DNA of 64,000 nucleotides from Diphasiastrum complanatum (lineage: Eukaryota; Streptophyta; Lycopodiopsida; Lycopodiales; Lycopodiaceae): NCBI GenBank assembly GCA_029204225.1, contig CM055107.1:9107472-9171471 (forward strand). Direction: 5' to 3'. How positions within the stretch are numbered: the first letter of the stretch is position 1; every line of letters begins with the position of its first letter. Positions 1-10,999 of the stretch are shown piece by piece. The notes beneath the pieces were generated by a model that was not told the DNA's origin, ran no database searches, and was given only the letters and a program-made list of their open reading frames with translations. The position numbers were made by a program, and so were the translations under genes.

Positions 1-1259
1 TCGTTGGTTGCAATTTTTACAATCCTTTGATTTTTCTATTTTATATCGTCTTGGCCATTCGAACGCTGCTGCCGATGCTTTATCCCGTCTGCCCGCTTTG
101 TTACACACACTTGTTGCCACCATTCCCACCTGGTTTGATGATCTTCCCTATGCTCATCTCACTTGTCCTGACTTTCGTGATGTTTATAGTTCTGCACTTC
201 CTGTTTCTTCTCGTCCACACCAGGTCTATTCCATCGTTGATCACCGTCTTTATCATTTTGGGTCTCTCTGTATCCCTAGCTCCTTGCCTCTTCGCCCCCA
301 GTTATTGTCTGATGCTCATTCCTCCCCTGTTGGTGGCCATTTTGGGTTTCAAAAGTCTTATGCTCATCCTAAGGACATCCATGAAGTCTGAGCTAGCCCT
401 TCTTATTTGCAGCTGCACTTTTCGTGCCCGCAATAAGTACTCCCGTGCTAAGTCTGCTGGTTTGCTTCAGAGTTGGCCTATCCCTCATCGCCAGTGGACC
501 GATATTTCTATGGACTTTATCCTAGGCCTTCCCCGTACCCAGCGTAGTCATGATTCATGTATGGTGGTGATTGATAGGTTCTCGAAGCAGGCACATTTTA
601 TACCGGTTCGCAGTACTATTACTGTAGAGCAGTGTGCACGTTTATTCTTGTCAGAGATTTTTCACCTCCATGGATTTCCTCGTACTATCCTTTTTGATCG
701 GGATAGTAAGTTTACCTCTACATTTTGGACAGAGCTTATGCGCATACTAGATGTTCAGCTTTTTATGGGTTCTGCTTATCATTCTACTGCCGATGGACAG
801 TCCGAGGTCCTTAATCGGATCCTTGAGGGTTACCGCCATTTTGTTATTCCTTCAGGGAAGGACCGGGATCAGCATCTATGTTTAGCTGAGTATAGCTGTA
901 ATACCTCAGTTAGTACCAACACTGGTGTCTCTCCCTTCTTATTATCTCATGGTTATGCACGCCTGTTACCTAGGATACCTCTCCCTCCTGAGGATACACC
1001 TGTTAGACTTGCCTCTTTTCTATCCGGTGCTCGCGAGCTTATTTCCCGGGCCAGCACACATCTACAGCACGTTCAGCAGCGGTACCAGACTTCTGTTGAT
1101 CGTCATCGACAGCATGTTCAGTTTCAGGATGGGGATATGGTTTATCTACACCTTCGTTTTGCTCGACACCACTTTATTCAGGGCCATGCTTCTACTCAGA
1201 AGCTTGCACCACATTATTATGGACCTTATCGCATATTGGAGGGCCCTGCTTATGCATAA
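1..1259 (+). pseudogene. Ty3/gypsy pol fragment: RNase H end plus integrase
   Basis: Remnant of a Ty3/gypsy (Metaviridae-type) polyprotein whose 5' part lies outside the window. The first frame (8-391) carries the end of RNase H with the family motif HSNAAADALSR, then the start of the integrase zinc-binding region (VGGHFG). The frame then changes: from about 420 onward the frame ending at 1259 carries ARNKYSRAKSAGLLQ, the integrase core with its first Asp in WTDISMDFILGLP, the second Asp in LFDRDSKFTS and the catalytic Glu in ADGQSEVLNR, and finally the GPY motif (YYGPYRIL). The HHCC finger is broken where the frames switch at about 355-420, so no intact protein can be made. The early part of the 27-1259 open frame (hydrophobic, Leu-rich) is out-of-frame shadow. 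Coding similarity stops at about 1243, where an oppositely oriented LTR piece begins. Confidence 0.9.
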
Positions 1260-1626
1260 AAGGTAAAGGTAAAGTAGGTGCGAATGGACGTGGCGAATGT
1301 AAAGAGCCAAGTCCATAACTCTCCCCGACACAAAAGAAAGCCCTGCTGCGAAATGAAGAGGCAGCATAGGATCAAGCAGCAGGTCCTGGTGTATCAGCAA
1401 CTGTAACAGAGGAATCAATAAGTGTAACAAGAGCACGAGCCTGGTCCGCAAGCAAAGGTGCATGATAGAACACATCCATAGGTTCCCCTGTGGCCTCCTC
1501 AACAGGACGACCATCCCACTGTACATAGAAGGCTTTGCAAGTCAAATAGTGTATAGAAACATTGTGAGAAAGGCGGATGATATAGATAGAGATACACAAT
1601 AATCTTTTTTCATATGCATATATCAC
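1244..1626 (-). mobile_element. Truncated gypsy-type 3' end: chromodomain tail, PPT and partial LTR
   Basis: Read on the - strand, this holds a chromodomain-like tail (QWDGRPVEEATGEP, about 1526-1372), then a purine-rich stretch just before 1320, then 77 bp of LTR (1320-1244) that closely matches the left end of the LTRs at 4533 and 9943 (shared gtccataact, cggcgaatgta and gcttatgcat blocks). It is a second, truncated member of the family of the 4.5-10.3 kb element. It faces the opposite way to the integrase fragment that runs into it at about 1243, so the two were brought together by rearrangement or nested insertion. The tail reads TGEP where the other copy has TWEP. Confidence 0.75.
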
Positions 1627-1929
1627 ACAGATTGATCTTAACTCAACAAGTGCAAGTAAACATAATATAATAATTATGATATAAGAACATCATGTACGTG
1701 TTTGGTAAGGATATTTATGATTTTAAACATTTAAAAAGCATACGATCCTGTAGTAGTATGGTATACATTGTACAAATTTATTGCTCTGCTTTTGTAAGTT
1801 TTCAAAAACATGTTCGAGTAGCTGGAAAAGTGCAAAACTTTAAGTATCTTAAAGAAGGGTTAAAACCCTTGTATACTTCTATAGCTAAATGTGGTTTTGA
1901 GTCTTTTAGGGTCTTTCCCGTTAGGCAGA
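1627..1929. other. No recognisable gene
   Basis: AT-rich sequence with only short open frames that match no family I recognise. Confidence 0.6.
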
Positions 1930-2420
1930 GATAGGAGCTGTTAAAGTCCAGCCCAAAAATTGCTTCAGGAAACTGGGCCTATGCATCCTGAAAGTATGCA
2001 GGATTCGACTTGGAACGCTCGAAATGTTTGACGACACGTTGTCACAAGTTCGTACTCTCGTTGTGAACCAGCAAGATGCACACTTTGCTAAATTCGTTTG
2101 CAGGAAATGGCATAGAGCATCGGATAAAACGTGTTTAGGGTTCACATGATAGACTACTTTTCTACCTTCCTGTTTCGGGATAAATAATCCTTTTGTGGAG
2201 TCCGATTTTCAGGCTAGGAGTTTTGGCAAATAGGCAACGTCGACTCAAACCTCCGGGAACGAACCAACATCCAGACGGTTGAGTACAGGTAGGGATAGGA
2301 GTTGTTAAAGTCCAGCCCAAAAATTGCTTCAGGGAAACTGGGCGTATGCATCCTAAAAGTATGCTGGATTCGACCTGGAACGCTCGAAATGTCTAACCAC
2401 CCATTGTCACAAGTTCATAC
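1930..2420. repeat. Pair of ~126 bp direct repeats, 364 bp apart
   Basis: The block at about 1930-2055 recurs at about 2294-2420 with a constant offset of 364 bp and roughly 90% identity. Shared stretches include taaagtccagcccaaaaat, ggattcgac.tggaacgctcg and tgtcacaagttc. The spacer (2056-2293) is not repeated. No coding capacity is apparent. It could be a pair of short terminal repeats of an unknown element or a local duplication; I cannot assign a family. Confidence 0.7.
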
Positions 2421-4527
2421 AAATAGAAATCGCATCACATGCCAAGAAAGGTGGCACTGTTGGTATTAACAGTGTCTTATATCTTTCTTCTTTTTGGAAT
2501 TGTTTTGAGGTTGTTAGGTTTTGGAGGTTAAAAAATTGAACTTAAAAATTTGATTGATTGGTTTCTTTCTTTGTCAAGCAAACAGTCATTCCAGCCCCTA
2601 AACTTTATCATCAGCATACCAACCTAAGGAGTTGAACTTACATTTTTTTTGTTGCTCAAAATTCAAAGCAATAATGGAGGGGTTTTCGGTTCTAATACTT
2701 TATAATCTAAAAAAAGTTCCAGCTTCCTGTTATCCCATTATTCAGATGTCCCTATGGTGATTTTTCAATCAGCTAGAGTAGACAAGCAACTATCAACTAT
2801 ATTAGTCTGTTCAGAGTTTGATCTCGTCATCCTAAAGACTTGTTGCATGATAATTCAGTATATTGTAATATTATAGTTCCATATAGTGTAATATTTCATA
2901 GGGACTCCTTATCTCATATTTTGGACTGAAGAGACATGTTTCGTGTTCAAATTCCTTATGACATAGCTGTCATGATTAAATATATTGATAAAGTTCTGCT
3001 TACTGTGAGTGGATTCATGGATGAAGAGGCCAGCCAAGTTTTTGATGTAGGGAATTTTTGTAGATGTATACAATTCTGATAGATGAGAGACATCTTTGGT
3101 CTAGAAGGATAACCCTGTGGACATGGTATGGTTCTGTATGCAGTTTGTGTTTGCATCAGTTGCAGGCTGGGGATTGCTTTTCTATGGTGGCTACAAAGCT
3201 TTTTCAGGTGGTAAAAAGGAGGAGGCCAAAAAAGAGTGAGGTAATGTTACCTTAGGCATCGCACTCACACAGATACGGTGGCAGTTTTATTTTCAAATAA
3301 TGGTTCAAAAAATGATTTTTGCAGTGAGGAGAGCTTTTGTAAACGTAAAAATCACTTTGAGCCAGCGCTTTTTGAAAAATCTAGTGTTTGTTTTTGGTTG
3401 TAATTTATTGCTCTTAGATGACACATTTCTGTAATGAGCTAAGCATGTAGTTTCATTTGTTGTTACTGCCACTTCGAAATGATATGTTCAACATCTGCCA
3501 GTGATATCCCAGTATGTGACATCAAAAATATCTGGAAGTGTCCATCGTACTGGTGCATTTTGTATACTATGGTCTACTTGGGTTTCTCTGATACCTGGGA
3601 CATCAATTCAAAGTTTGTATATGGCAATTTACATTGTACATATTCCTTAAACTAGATATTTCTTCAAATTCATGTTGTCAGTAGAATTTGTAAGCCTGAC
3701 CTTTTGTCTCTTTGCAGGTTATTTTCAGTGAGCAGCATGATGAGCCGTGGTTATTTGCCAGACCTCTTTGTTATTTTTTTTATACATGTTTCGGATGGGC
3801 ACTTGAGAAGGAGAAAGTCGTGCCATGTCTTTTTGAAAAACCTGTGGTTGGTGGGTTTCCAATATTCGAGGCTGGTAGACTAAACGGTGGTTTAAAGTGG
3901 GCAGAAGGTTTTCTCTGAATCCTAGGACAGTTCATCCTAATGCTATTCCCAATCCTCATTGTTAAGAAACCTTTTCTGAAATAAAAGAACAAAAATGTCA
4001 GTCTCAAGGAAATTCATATTTTATGCTATTGTTCTTCTCCAGAAATATTTCTATGAGTGAAGGGTTTTATTTTATGTTATCTTTCCTCTTAAAGTGAGTT
4101 CTGTAAGGATTGAGGTGGATATATTCAGATCTCCCTGGGAAAATGCGAATCGTAGTTCCAAAGTGCATGTGGACGAGGTGAGAAAGAGAGTCGCAAGGAA
4201 AGGCATAGATTATGTTGAATTAAAGTTAGCAAGAGTCTTGGGAATTGTTAGAAAAGTTCAAGGTTGGCCTTCATAGAGGTGCCCGACTTTTTGTTACTTG
4301 TAATGGGGAAATGCGGGGAAACGTTTTCCCAATGTGAGAAAACAAACAGAATTTGCTAGAAGGTTTCTCTATGGGGCAATGTGGAGCTGGGGAAAGATGT
4401 TTTCCTATAGAGAACCAATAAAATGAAAGGTTATTATTGGGAAGGGAACTTGCTCTCATAGTTGTGAGAATGCAAGACCTTTTCTTGCAGGATCCCCATT
4501 CCCTAAGTGGTGCATCCCTTTGTAGCC
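2421..4527. other. Non-coding stretch, no recognisable gene
   Basis: About 2.1 kb of AT-rich sequence. The open frames present (the longest are 60-75 codons, for example 3712-3918 and 4094-4276) show no family motif, splice-supported extension or start context that would make them credible genes. Confidence 0.6.
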
Positions 4528-4532
4528 TTTAG
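4528..4532. repeat. Target-site duplication (left)
   Basis: TTTAG directly before the left LTR matches TTTAG directly after the right LTR (10312-10316). A 5 bp duplication is what Ty3/gypsy integrases produce, and it fixes the element boundaries to the base. Confidence 0.85.
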
Positions 4533-4903
4533 AGTTACAAGCTAAGATTCACTAGCTATGCTAGAAAGCAGGACTTAAGCTAGAAAGCAGGAAGAGAATG
4601 CTTAAGGAGGCTAAAGAGGAGCAATCATCATAAACTGAATAAAGGAATACAATGATGCCTGACTTATACCCTCTCCCTGAATCAAATGGAGGATTCAAAA
4701 AAGGGAGGGAAAAGGATTTAGGGAAAATAGTGCGCCCTCTCAATAGGAGGACCCCCACTCCAAATCAATGTGACCAAGTCCTAAAAATATAACCAAATAG
4801 GGCCCAAGGCCAGTATATGAATAAAAAGGGCCCTTAGGCCTGCTTATGCATAATAACAATAAAAGAATGGACACGGCGAATGTAATGAGTCAAGTCCATA
4901 ACT
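4533..4903 (-). repeat. 3' LTR of the gypsy-type element
   Basis: 371 bp, paired with 9943-10311. Its ends on the + strand are AGTTAC...ATAACT, so the terminal inverted repeat is AGTTA/TAACT rather than the usual TG/CA. Directly adjoining it at 4904-4915 is a purine-rich stretch on the - strand (GCAGGGAAG), which fits the polypurine tract. Confidence 0.88.
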
Positions 4904-5120
4904 CTTCCCTGCAGAAAAACAAAGCCCTCCACCAGCTAGCAAGCATAATGACTATCTAAAATAATAATGTAAGCATGCTAAATACTGAAAAATCACGAAC
5001 TAATGGAAATACTGATGGAGGGGACATAAGTCGTCACAACAGATACTCCAAAAGTATCATAACTGTGTAAAGCAAGTACTAAGCAAATACTACAATAAAG
5101 AATAGTCATAGCTAGTCGAA

Positions 5121-5400
5121 TCATGAAATAGAGGGAACATCTACAATGATATCTGTAGTAGAGGAAAGAACTAAAGCCATGAGGGCTCGAGCCTGATCTG
5201 CCAATAATGGTGTATGATAAAACACATCAATAGGCTCCCATGTGGCCTCCTCAACAGGACGACCATCCCACTGGATCAAAAACTGAATCTGCCGGCAGCG
5301 TCGACTATGGTGAAGGCGAACCTGGTGAATGGCAGCTGGTAAGAAAGGGAACAACTCATGATCAACATCATGGCGACGAAGGGAACATCTCGGCCGCGTC
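5121..5400 (-). pseudogene. Chromodomain tail of a gypsy integrase
   Basis: The - strand frame reads RHDVDHELFPF, then FLIQWDGRPVEEATWEP and an acidic/hydrophobic end. QWDGRP..EATWEP is the characteristic core of the chromodomain carried at the integrase C-terminus of plant chromoviruses, where it targets chromatin. The integrase catalytic core that should precede it is missing; the sequence upstream (above 5400) has no pol similarity. It is a relic retained at the 3' end of a non-autonomous element. Confidence 0.75.
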
Positions 5401-7140
5401 ATCGGAAACCAAGCAATATGGAACAGCCAGGAATGCCAAGGAACTAGAAGACGATCAAGCAGCAATCAGGAATGCCAAGGTATCCGTAATGCCCAAGCTA
5501 GATAGGGACATCATACCAAGGTATCCAAAAAGCCTGAGAAGATAGAACTGCATCAGCAATGGGAAGCCAATAAGAAAACTGGAAAAGAGATGGACACTCA
5601 TCACGAATAGCCGCATCATACACGTAACCATCAACCATATGTGCAAGGTGCCCCAAGAAAAGATAGCAGCATCGGAAGACCAGCACCAAAGAGTAGGAAC
5701 ATAAGCAGGATGACAGGCACGCTGTAACAGCATGGAAAAGCAAGCGATATGCTAGGAAACATGGAGCATAAAGAGATCATCCTGACAAAGGATAGCTTAA
5801 ATGGAGAAATATGCACCAGCATGGCCAAAAGCCCAAGGTATCCATAAGGCCCATGAATGAAAAGTAGCAATGACACACGGTACCCTCAAGGCCCATATCA
5901 CAAGAAGAGCAACATGCCAAATGCTCCAGAAGGTCCAAGAAATCAATGCATCATCTAAAAAGACATGATGCATGAAAACAGTAGCAACAAATCTAGAAAT
6001 AGCAGAGGCTGCAACTAAAAAATTGGAGCCGAAAAACTCATCCAGAAAGATCTCATATGGACATACCAATCCATCATAAGATACACCAAAAACGGATGGA
6101 GAATCAGATGACCCATCGGAACTAGCCGCAAGTGTAATCCCAAAGTACACACCAGGCCCACAAGTGCGGAATAGAAGAAATGCATTGGAACAAGATCCGC
6201 AACATCAGTAGCAAGCATCGGAGCAATATCCACGTGTAGTTGGGAATGAGTATCAAAGCACATATGAGCAACACTGAAATATATAGCGGCAACATGCCCA
6301 AAAACTATCCAAGAGAGGGGAAGGAACTCTCTCAAGGTACCCTGATGGTCTCGGAACACCAGAACAAAGTGGCAACTCAGCATCGGAGACCAAGCGACAT
6401 GGAGCAACCCGAAATGACGGGGAACTTGAAGATCACCCGGACAAACGGTAGCTGGAATGGAGGCAATAACCCAAGCCATCAAGATATGCCAAGCCTGACA
6501 ATGGGCAACAATCCAAGGAACAAATAAAGAGCCACATGCATAATCATAGAGATATCGGCACCATAGGCGATCAATATTATGGAAAAACCAGCACCAATCA
6601 ACAGGTCCAAATGAAAACCAAGCTATATGTAATAACTAGGAATGCCATATAGCCATAGCATCGGCATGGACTGCAGGAAACACAAGGAGACTGAAGGATC
6701 CTCGTATACTCATCTAGAAAGATCCCAACATATAAATACCCTAGATAAGTAATAGTGATCATCTGGCAAATATCCTCGGATGGAAAATGTGTAACGGTAA
6801 GGGCGAAAGGCTTGTGAATCATGTCAGGAACCGTAGAAATATCATGAGGCAGATCACAAACCTCAAGCAGAGATCCATGGAATAAAGCGAAAGAAGATAC
6901 AACCTGATCACCAATAGCAAGGGAACCAGCAAACGTGGACCTGTGAAGAACCCCATAGAAATCAGCAGGAACATCGATCATAACGGACTCAAGAGATGGA
7001 GATATAGAGACCAATGGAGATGAAACTGCACCAACCACCGAAGGAGGAGGGCTATCTGAAGTATGCGCAAAAGCAATAGTAGAAATACCATAAGGTATAC
7101 GGCCTTAATATCAATGATACCAGGAATGACCACCGAATAT
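5401..7140. other. Filler replacing RT-RNase H-integrase
   Basis: Between the protease and chromodomain pieces, where about 3 kb of pol is expected, are about 1.7 kb in which neither strand shows an RT (YxDD), RNase H or DDE integrase motif. Several overlapping open frames of 80-155 codons exist on the - strand, rich in Leu, His, Phe and Trp, with no family signature. Short words recur irregularly (aatgccaagg, cccaaggtatc, acatggagc). It is either captured host DNA or pol decayed beyond recognition; the sharp switch on both sides favours replacement. Confidence 0.65.
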
Positions 7141-7438
7141 GCTATCTGTGAATCAAGGCATACGCAAGGCACATAGCAACAACCTGTAAATCTGGAGCAG
7201 CATCAACCTGGGTAAGAGAACCCACGGACGGTGAAAGTGAAGCAGCAACTAATGTACTCTGAATGGAAAGAAGAGCTGCATCATGAGCCTTTGGCAGGCT
7301 ACGCATAAACTGCTTCTCGGTAACCAACTGATAGTCACTCTGGGAATCAATACTAGAAAGTAAGTGATGCCGACCAACATGTGTAAAACACAGTGTCTGC
7401 TGAGAAAGATCCACAACAACAGTACCAAGTGACGAAAA

Positions 7439-7870
7439 CTAATCTGCACCAAAACTAATGTCATAGCGCTCCAGAGGAATAATATAGAAATTTGCCTGTC
7501 CAGAGAAGTCACGAATGCTATAGTCCAAGCCCGGAAACATCTGAGAACTGGAAAAAGAATGGGAACGAGCAACCTCGACACTGAGAGACTGTGTAGCAGA
7601 AATAGGTGTAGCACGAATCCTGGTGGAAATGTAACTGCTAATAAACGAATGTGTACTGCCTGTATCCACCAAAGCAATATACTCTCGCCCCAAAATGCGA
7701 ACACGTAACCGAATAGAACGAGGACCAGGACTCTCACCAGCCCAAGTAGTATAAGCAAGCTGTGCATGGCAAGCGGCGGAAGCAGGATCATCAGGAAGTG
7801 GGTCAGCTGGCTCATCAATAGAATGTGGTTTAGGAGTATCAAGAATCTGAATATAAACATCAAAATCATC
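7439..7870 (-). pseudogene. Retropepsin-like aspartic protease of the gypsy-type element
   Basis: The frame reads AYTTWAGESPGPRSIR, then LVDTGSTHSFIS, in which DTGS is the catalytic loop of the retropepsin-like protease that cuts Gag-Pol. Downstream are MFPGLDYSI and PLERYDISFGAD; in intact relatives the last leads to D..LG.DWL before RT. The frame stops at 7439. Further - strand frames to about 7142 (LCFTHVGRHHLLSS) resemble the linker before RT, but RT itself never starts. The first ~75 residues of the open frame that begins at 8098 are Gag sequence in the wrong frame. Confidence 0.8.
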
Positions 7871-7883
7871 AGGAGTAAGAGCC

Positions 7884-8877
7884 TCATGGTAAAAAAACAG
7901 CGGTAGGAAGACCAGGAAGAACGATAGTAGAAGAAGCCAAAGTAGGAGAAGCAGTGGAATGAGAGCAAGAAAAACGAGAAGTAGTGGATAACTCTGGATA
8001 CTTATGCTGCAAGGTAGTAGCCAAGGAGATAGCATCTGAGAGAGTAAGAGGCCGAAAAGATGAGACATCATGTCGTAAGGAGTCTCTAAGACCGGCAATA
8101 AAACGTGAAATAAGCTCTGTAGGATGAAGATCAGTAAAAAGGTAGGGAAAACTCAATAAACTGATCAATATAAGCAGTCAAATCACTAGTATGGCGAAGG
8201 CTACGAAACAGATCACGTTGGCGAACCAACCATTGTGGGTCAATCATAGCCATATGAAGATCATGACGAAAAGTAGGCCATATATGTAACCCCTCACGAG
8301 TAGGCTCAGAGCGATAAACACGCCACCAAGTCTAAGCTCTACCGTCTAAATGTAATGCGGCCAACTGCACTTTCTGGGTTTCAGTCTTGGGATATATAAG
8401 AAAATAGGTCTCTAATTTAGAGAACCAATTTTCCAAGATATTCCCGTCAGACGAACCAGAATAAGTAGTAAGCTGGATGCGATCACGAAAATCACGAGCA
8501 AAATGGGGCTCAAGATTACCTGAAAAAGTAAGAGAAGAAAATTCTGATGGTGCGAAGAAAAATCTAGGTGGTGGTACAGAAGACCCGAAAGGAGATCCAT
8601 AAGGACTAGTACTATATGAAGAGAGACCAAACATACTACCAAAAGCACCTCCAGAAGATGAAGCAGGAGCAGGCGTCCTCAAAATAGGAAATAAAGGTGC
8701 TTTACCAAGATGATGAAGAATGTCTGGGGGGATGGTATCCCCTCGTGGTAGGATAGTCTCAAGGCTAGAAAGAACACGATCAATACGACTCTCAAGATGA
8801 TCCATGCGGGCATCAATATGTGTAAAACGATCATCTAAAGAGCTCTGCGGTGGGTTTTCTGATGAAGAAGTCGCCAT
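7884..8877 (-). pseudogene. Gag of the gypsy-type element
   Basis: The start at 8877 (MATSSSENPPQSS) is followed by a coiled segment (ARMDHLESRIDRVL), a Pro/Ser/Gly-rich stretch and the retrotransposon Gag core (FSGNLEPHFARDFRD, ILENWFSKLETYF, LAALHLDGRA). An in-frame TAG at 8332-8334 interrupts it just before TWWRVYR. The same frame then continues to about 8170, where a frameshift moves the rest (PTELISRFIAGLRDSLRHDV..LTLSDAISLATTLQHKY) into the frame open from 8168 to 7884. No CCHC zinc knuckle is recognisable. Gag would form the virus-like particle that packages element RNA. Confidence 0.82.
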
Positions 8878-9199
8878 AGGGACTAAGGAATAGACAAAAC
8901 CTGAGGGAGAGGACGTTTGTCGTCACCCCAACTTAGTCTAACTTCCAAAATCACCAAAAGATGGATAATAATCAGAAAATAAGGGGCTGAGAAAGTAGAA
9001 GGATTCTAACAAAATGGAAAAATGGAAAGAGAAGAGTGTGAGGCAACAAATATGAACAGGAATAGGGGGCTGGAAAAGAGGAGTATGTGAGCAAAAAAGA
9101 CAACAAGTAGGTGCAAGAAGGAAGTAAAAAGGGCGCAAGCAATACCTGGGTGGGTGCTGATCCGTCATTCACTCGGTAGTGCCAACAAAGAGAGGTAAA

Positions 9200-9929
9200 A
9201 GCTGAAGATAATAGGGCATTGGGCTGCAACTACCAAGATCCACAATATGCTGAAGAATAGGCTGAAAAAAGGTGTTGAAGTAAAGCGCCGAACAGCCTCC
9301 AATCAATAGCCGAAACGGACAAGAAGTCGGTGAAAACAACCGTTGAAAATGAGACGGTAGTAGGGCGCCGAACAGCCTCCAATCAATATAAAAAATGGAC
9401 AGCAACTCGGTGACGAAAAGTGTCGAAAATGATGAGGTAGTAAGGCGTTGGGCAATAGCTACCAAATCTGCAAAAACAAATGAAAAAATCGACGAAAGTG
9501 ATGGGTTACCGCTGAAAATGAGACGGTAGTAGGGCGCTGGACAGCCTCCAATCAATATAAAAAATGGACAACAAATCGGTGACGAAAAGTCTCGAAAATG
9601 ATGAGGTAGTAGGGCGCTGGGCAATAGCTACCAAATCTGCAAAACCAATGAAAATCTATCGAAAAAATCGACGAAAGTGATGGGTTAGCAGGGCGTTGGA
9701 GAACCTCCACCAAAACTGCAAAAAATGATGAAGAAATCGTCGAAAGTGATGGGCAGTAGGGCGCTGGACAGTCACCACCAATCTGCAAAAATGACGGAGA
9801 AAAATCGATGAAAGTGGGTGGTAGGGCGTTGGACAGCCTCCACCAATCTGCAAGAAGGTTGACGGAGAAAAATCGATGAAAGTGATGGGTGGTAGGGTGC
9901 TGGACAGCCTCCACCAATCTGCAGGAAAG
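9200..9929 (-). repeat. Leader tandem-repeat array, about ten units of 65-85 bp
   Basis: Between the primer site and Gag lies an imperfect tandem array. Each unit contains a GTAGGGCGYTGGACAGCC-like core followed by CCACCAATCTGCA or CAATCAATATAAA. Cores occur near 9209, 9283, 9360, 9441, 9527, 9607, 9690, 9755, 9821 and 9891. Two unit types alternate in the middle of the array (cagcctccaatcaat and aatagctaccaaatc). The array fills the untranslated leader, where packaging signals normally reside. Open frames across it are by-products of the repeat. Confidence 0.8.
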
Positions 9930-9942
9930 TGCTCTGATACCA
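9930..9942 (-). promoter_or_regulatory. Primer binding site (initiator tRNA-Met)
   Basis: On the - strand this reads TGGTATCAGAGCA, the complement of the 3' end of plant initiator tRNA-Met, which primes minus-strand DNA synthesis in most plant LTR elements. It abuts the LTR at 9943 with no spacer and so fixes the LTR end. Confidence 0.92.
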
Positions 9943-10311
9943 AGTTACAAGCTAAGATTCACTAGCTATGCTAGAAAGCAGGACTTAAGCTAGAAAGCAG
10001 GAAGAGAATGCTTAAGGAGGCTAAAGAGGAGCAATCATCATAAACTGAATAAAGGAATACAATGATGCCCTACTTATACCCTCTCGAATCAAATGGAAGA
10101 TTCAAAAAAGGGAGGGAAAAGAATTTGGAGGGAAAATAGTGCGCCCTCCCAATAGGAGGACCCCCACTCCAAATAAATGTGACCAAGTCCCAAAAATATA
10201 ATCAAATAGGGCCCAAGGCCAATATATGAATAAAAAGGCCCTTAGGCTTGCTTATGCATTATAACAATAAAAGAATGGACGCGGCGAATGTAATGAGCCA
10301 AGTCCATAACT
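9943..10311 (-). repeat. 5' LTR of the gypsy-type element
   Basis: 369 bp, matching 4533-4903 with scattered substitutions and short indels. It begins AGTTAC directly after the primer site and ends ATAACT directly before the target duplication TTTAG (10312-10316). It has the same AGTTA/TAACT terminal inverted repeat as its partner. Confidence 0.88.
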
Positions 10312-10316
10312 TTTAG

Positions 10317-10999
10317 TGACTAGGTAACCCTTAAACATTGTTGTCGATGATTTGTACGAGGACTAAGCTTGCAAACAATGGCCAGCTGCATTCAATAATT
10401 TGCAGATCCATGAAGTTCAAATGGTATGGAAGTTTTTAAAAAGAACCATTTGTGCCACTTGCAGACAAATGGCGGCTCACAAAAAGGAATGTAACGATGG
10501 TCAATTAACAAAACTGTTTACAAGGCAAAGCATTATGAGTTGCCCGTTCCGGAACGCGTTCCGTTTGGGCCTTGAAAAAAAATGTTTTTTCTATACAAAG
10601 GAACTGATTTTTAAAACATGCAGCATTGTCCCTAAAAACCAGAAAATTAAGTACAAGTATTTGTAATTTACTAGGAGTGTTGGGAATGGACTAGAATTAA
10701 CTTGAGAATACTACATTTCAATTGTGAAGATAGCTAGTTTTGATTTCAATACTATACCTTCCGGAAATCCAATTCATGTCAATAACTGTAAGAAAAAAAC
10801 ATCCATAAAATAGTTATGCGTTCGTCGTACATCCAATACATAAAGAAACAATGCATGTATGATAAAATAGTACTATGAAAATAAATCCTATGGTGAAAAT
10901 AGTACTGTGAAATTAAATCCTATGGTGAGACATCATCTGAGGCTAAGACGGGACTCTCTATAACGTCTGGGGAGGGGGCCACGAGCCACCCAGACCTGC
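10317..10999. other. No recognisable gene
   Basis: AT-rich flank of the gypsy-type element. One 88-codon + strand frame (10400-10666) has no family resemblance. Confidence 0.6.

Larger units (their letters stand above)
4533..10311 (-). mobile_element. Complete non-autonomous Ty3/gypsy-type LTR element (gag-protease, no RT/IN)
   Basis: A 5.78 kb element bounded by two LTRs (4533-4903 and 9943-10311) and by a 5 bp target duplication TTTAG (4528-4532 and 10312-10316). Read on the - strand it has: 5' LTR, a primer site abutting the LTR, a leader of tandem repeats, Gag (8877-7884), an aspartic protease (about 7870-7439), about 1.8 kb of sequence with no pol similarity, a chromodomain tail (about 5400-5121) and the 3' LTR. 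Reverse transcriptase, RNase H and integrase motifs are absent in all frames between 5300 and 7140. Non-autonomous elements that keep Gag are known in plants (TR-GAG class), and this one also keeps protease and the end of integrase. Gag carries a nonsense codon and a frameshift, so this copy is dead. LTR identity is in the mid-90% range by eye. Confidence 0.88.

Noticed and set aside
27..420. Hydrophobic N-terminal 130 codons of the 27-1259 frame
   Set aside because: The RNase H motif lies in the overlapping frame 8-391; the hydrophobic part is the out-of-frame reading.
4094..4276. 60-codon frame MSSVRIEVDIFRSP...
   Set aside because: Short, isolated, no recognisable family; could be chance.
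7249..7968. 239-codon - strand Leu/Phe-rich frame
   Set aside because: It overlaps the Gag and protease frames of the gypsy-type element, which carry the recognisable motifs; this is their shadow.
9200..9943. Open frames of 95-150 codons in the gypsy-type leader
   Set aside because: They follow the tandem repeat in different frames; no Gag or other motif.
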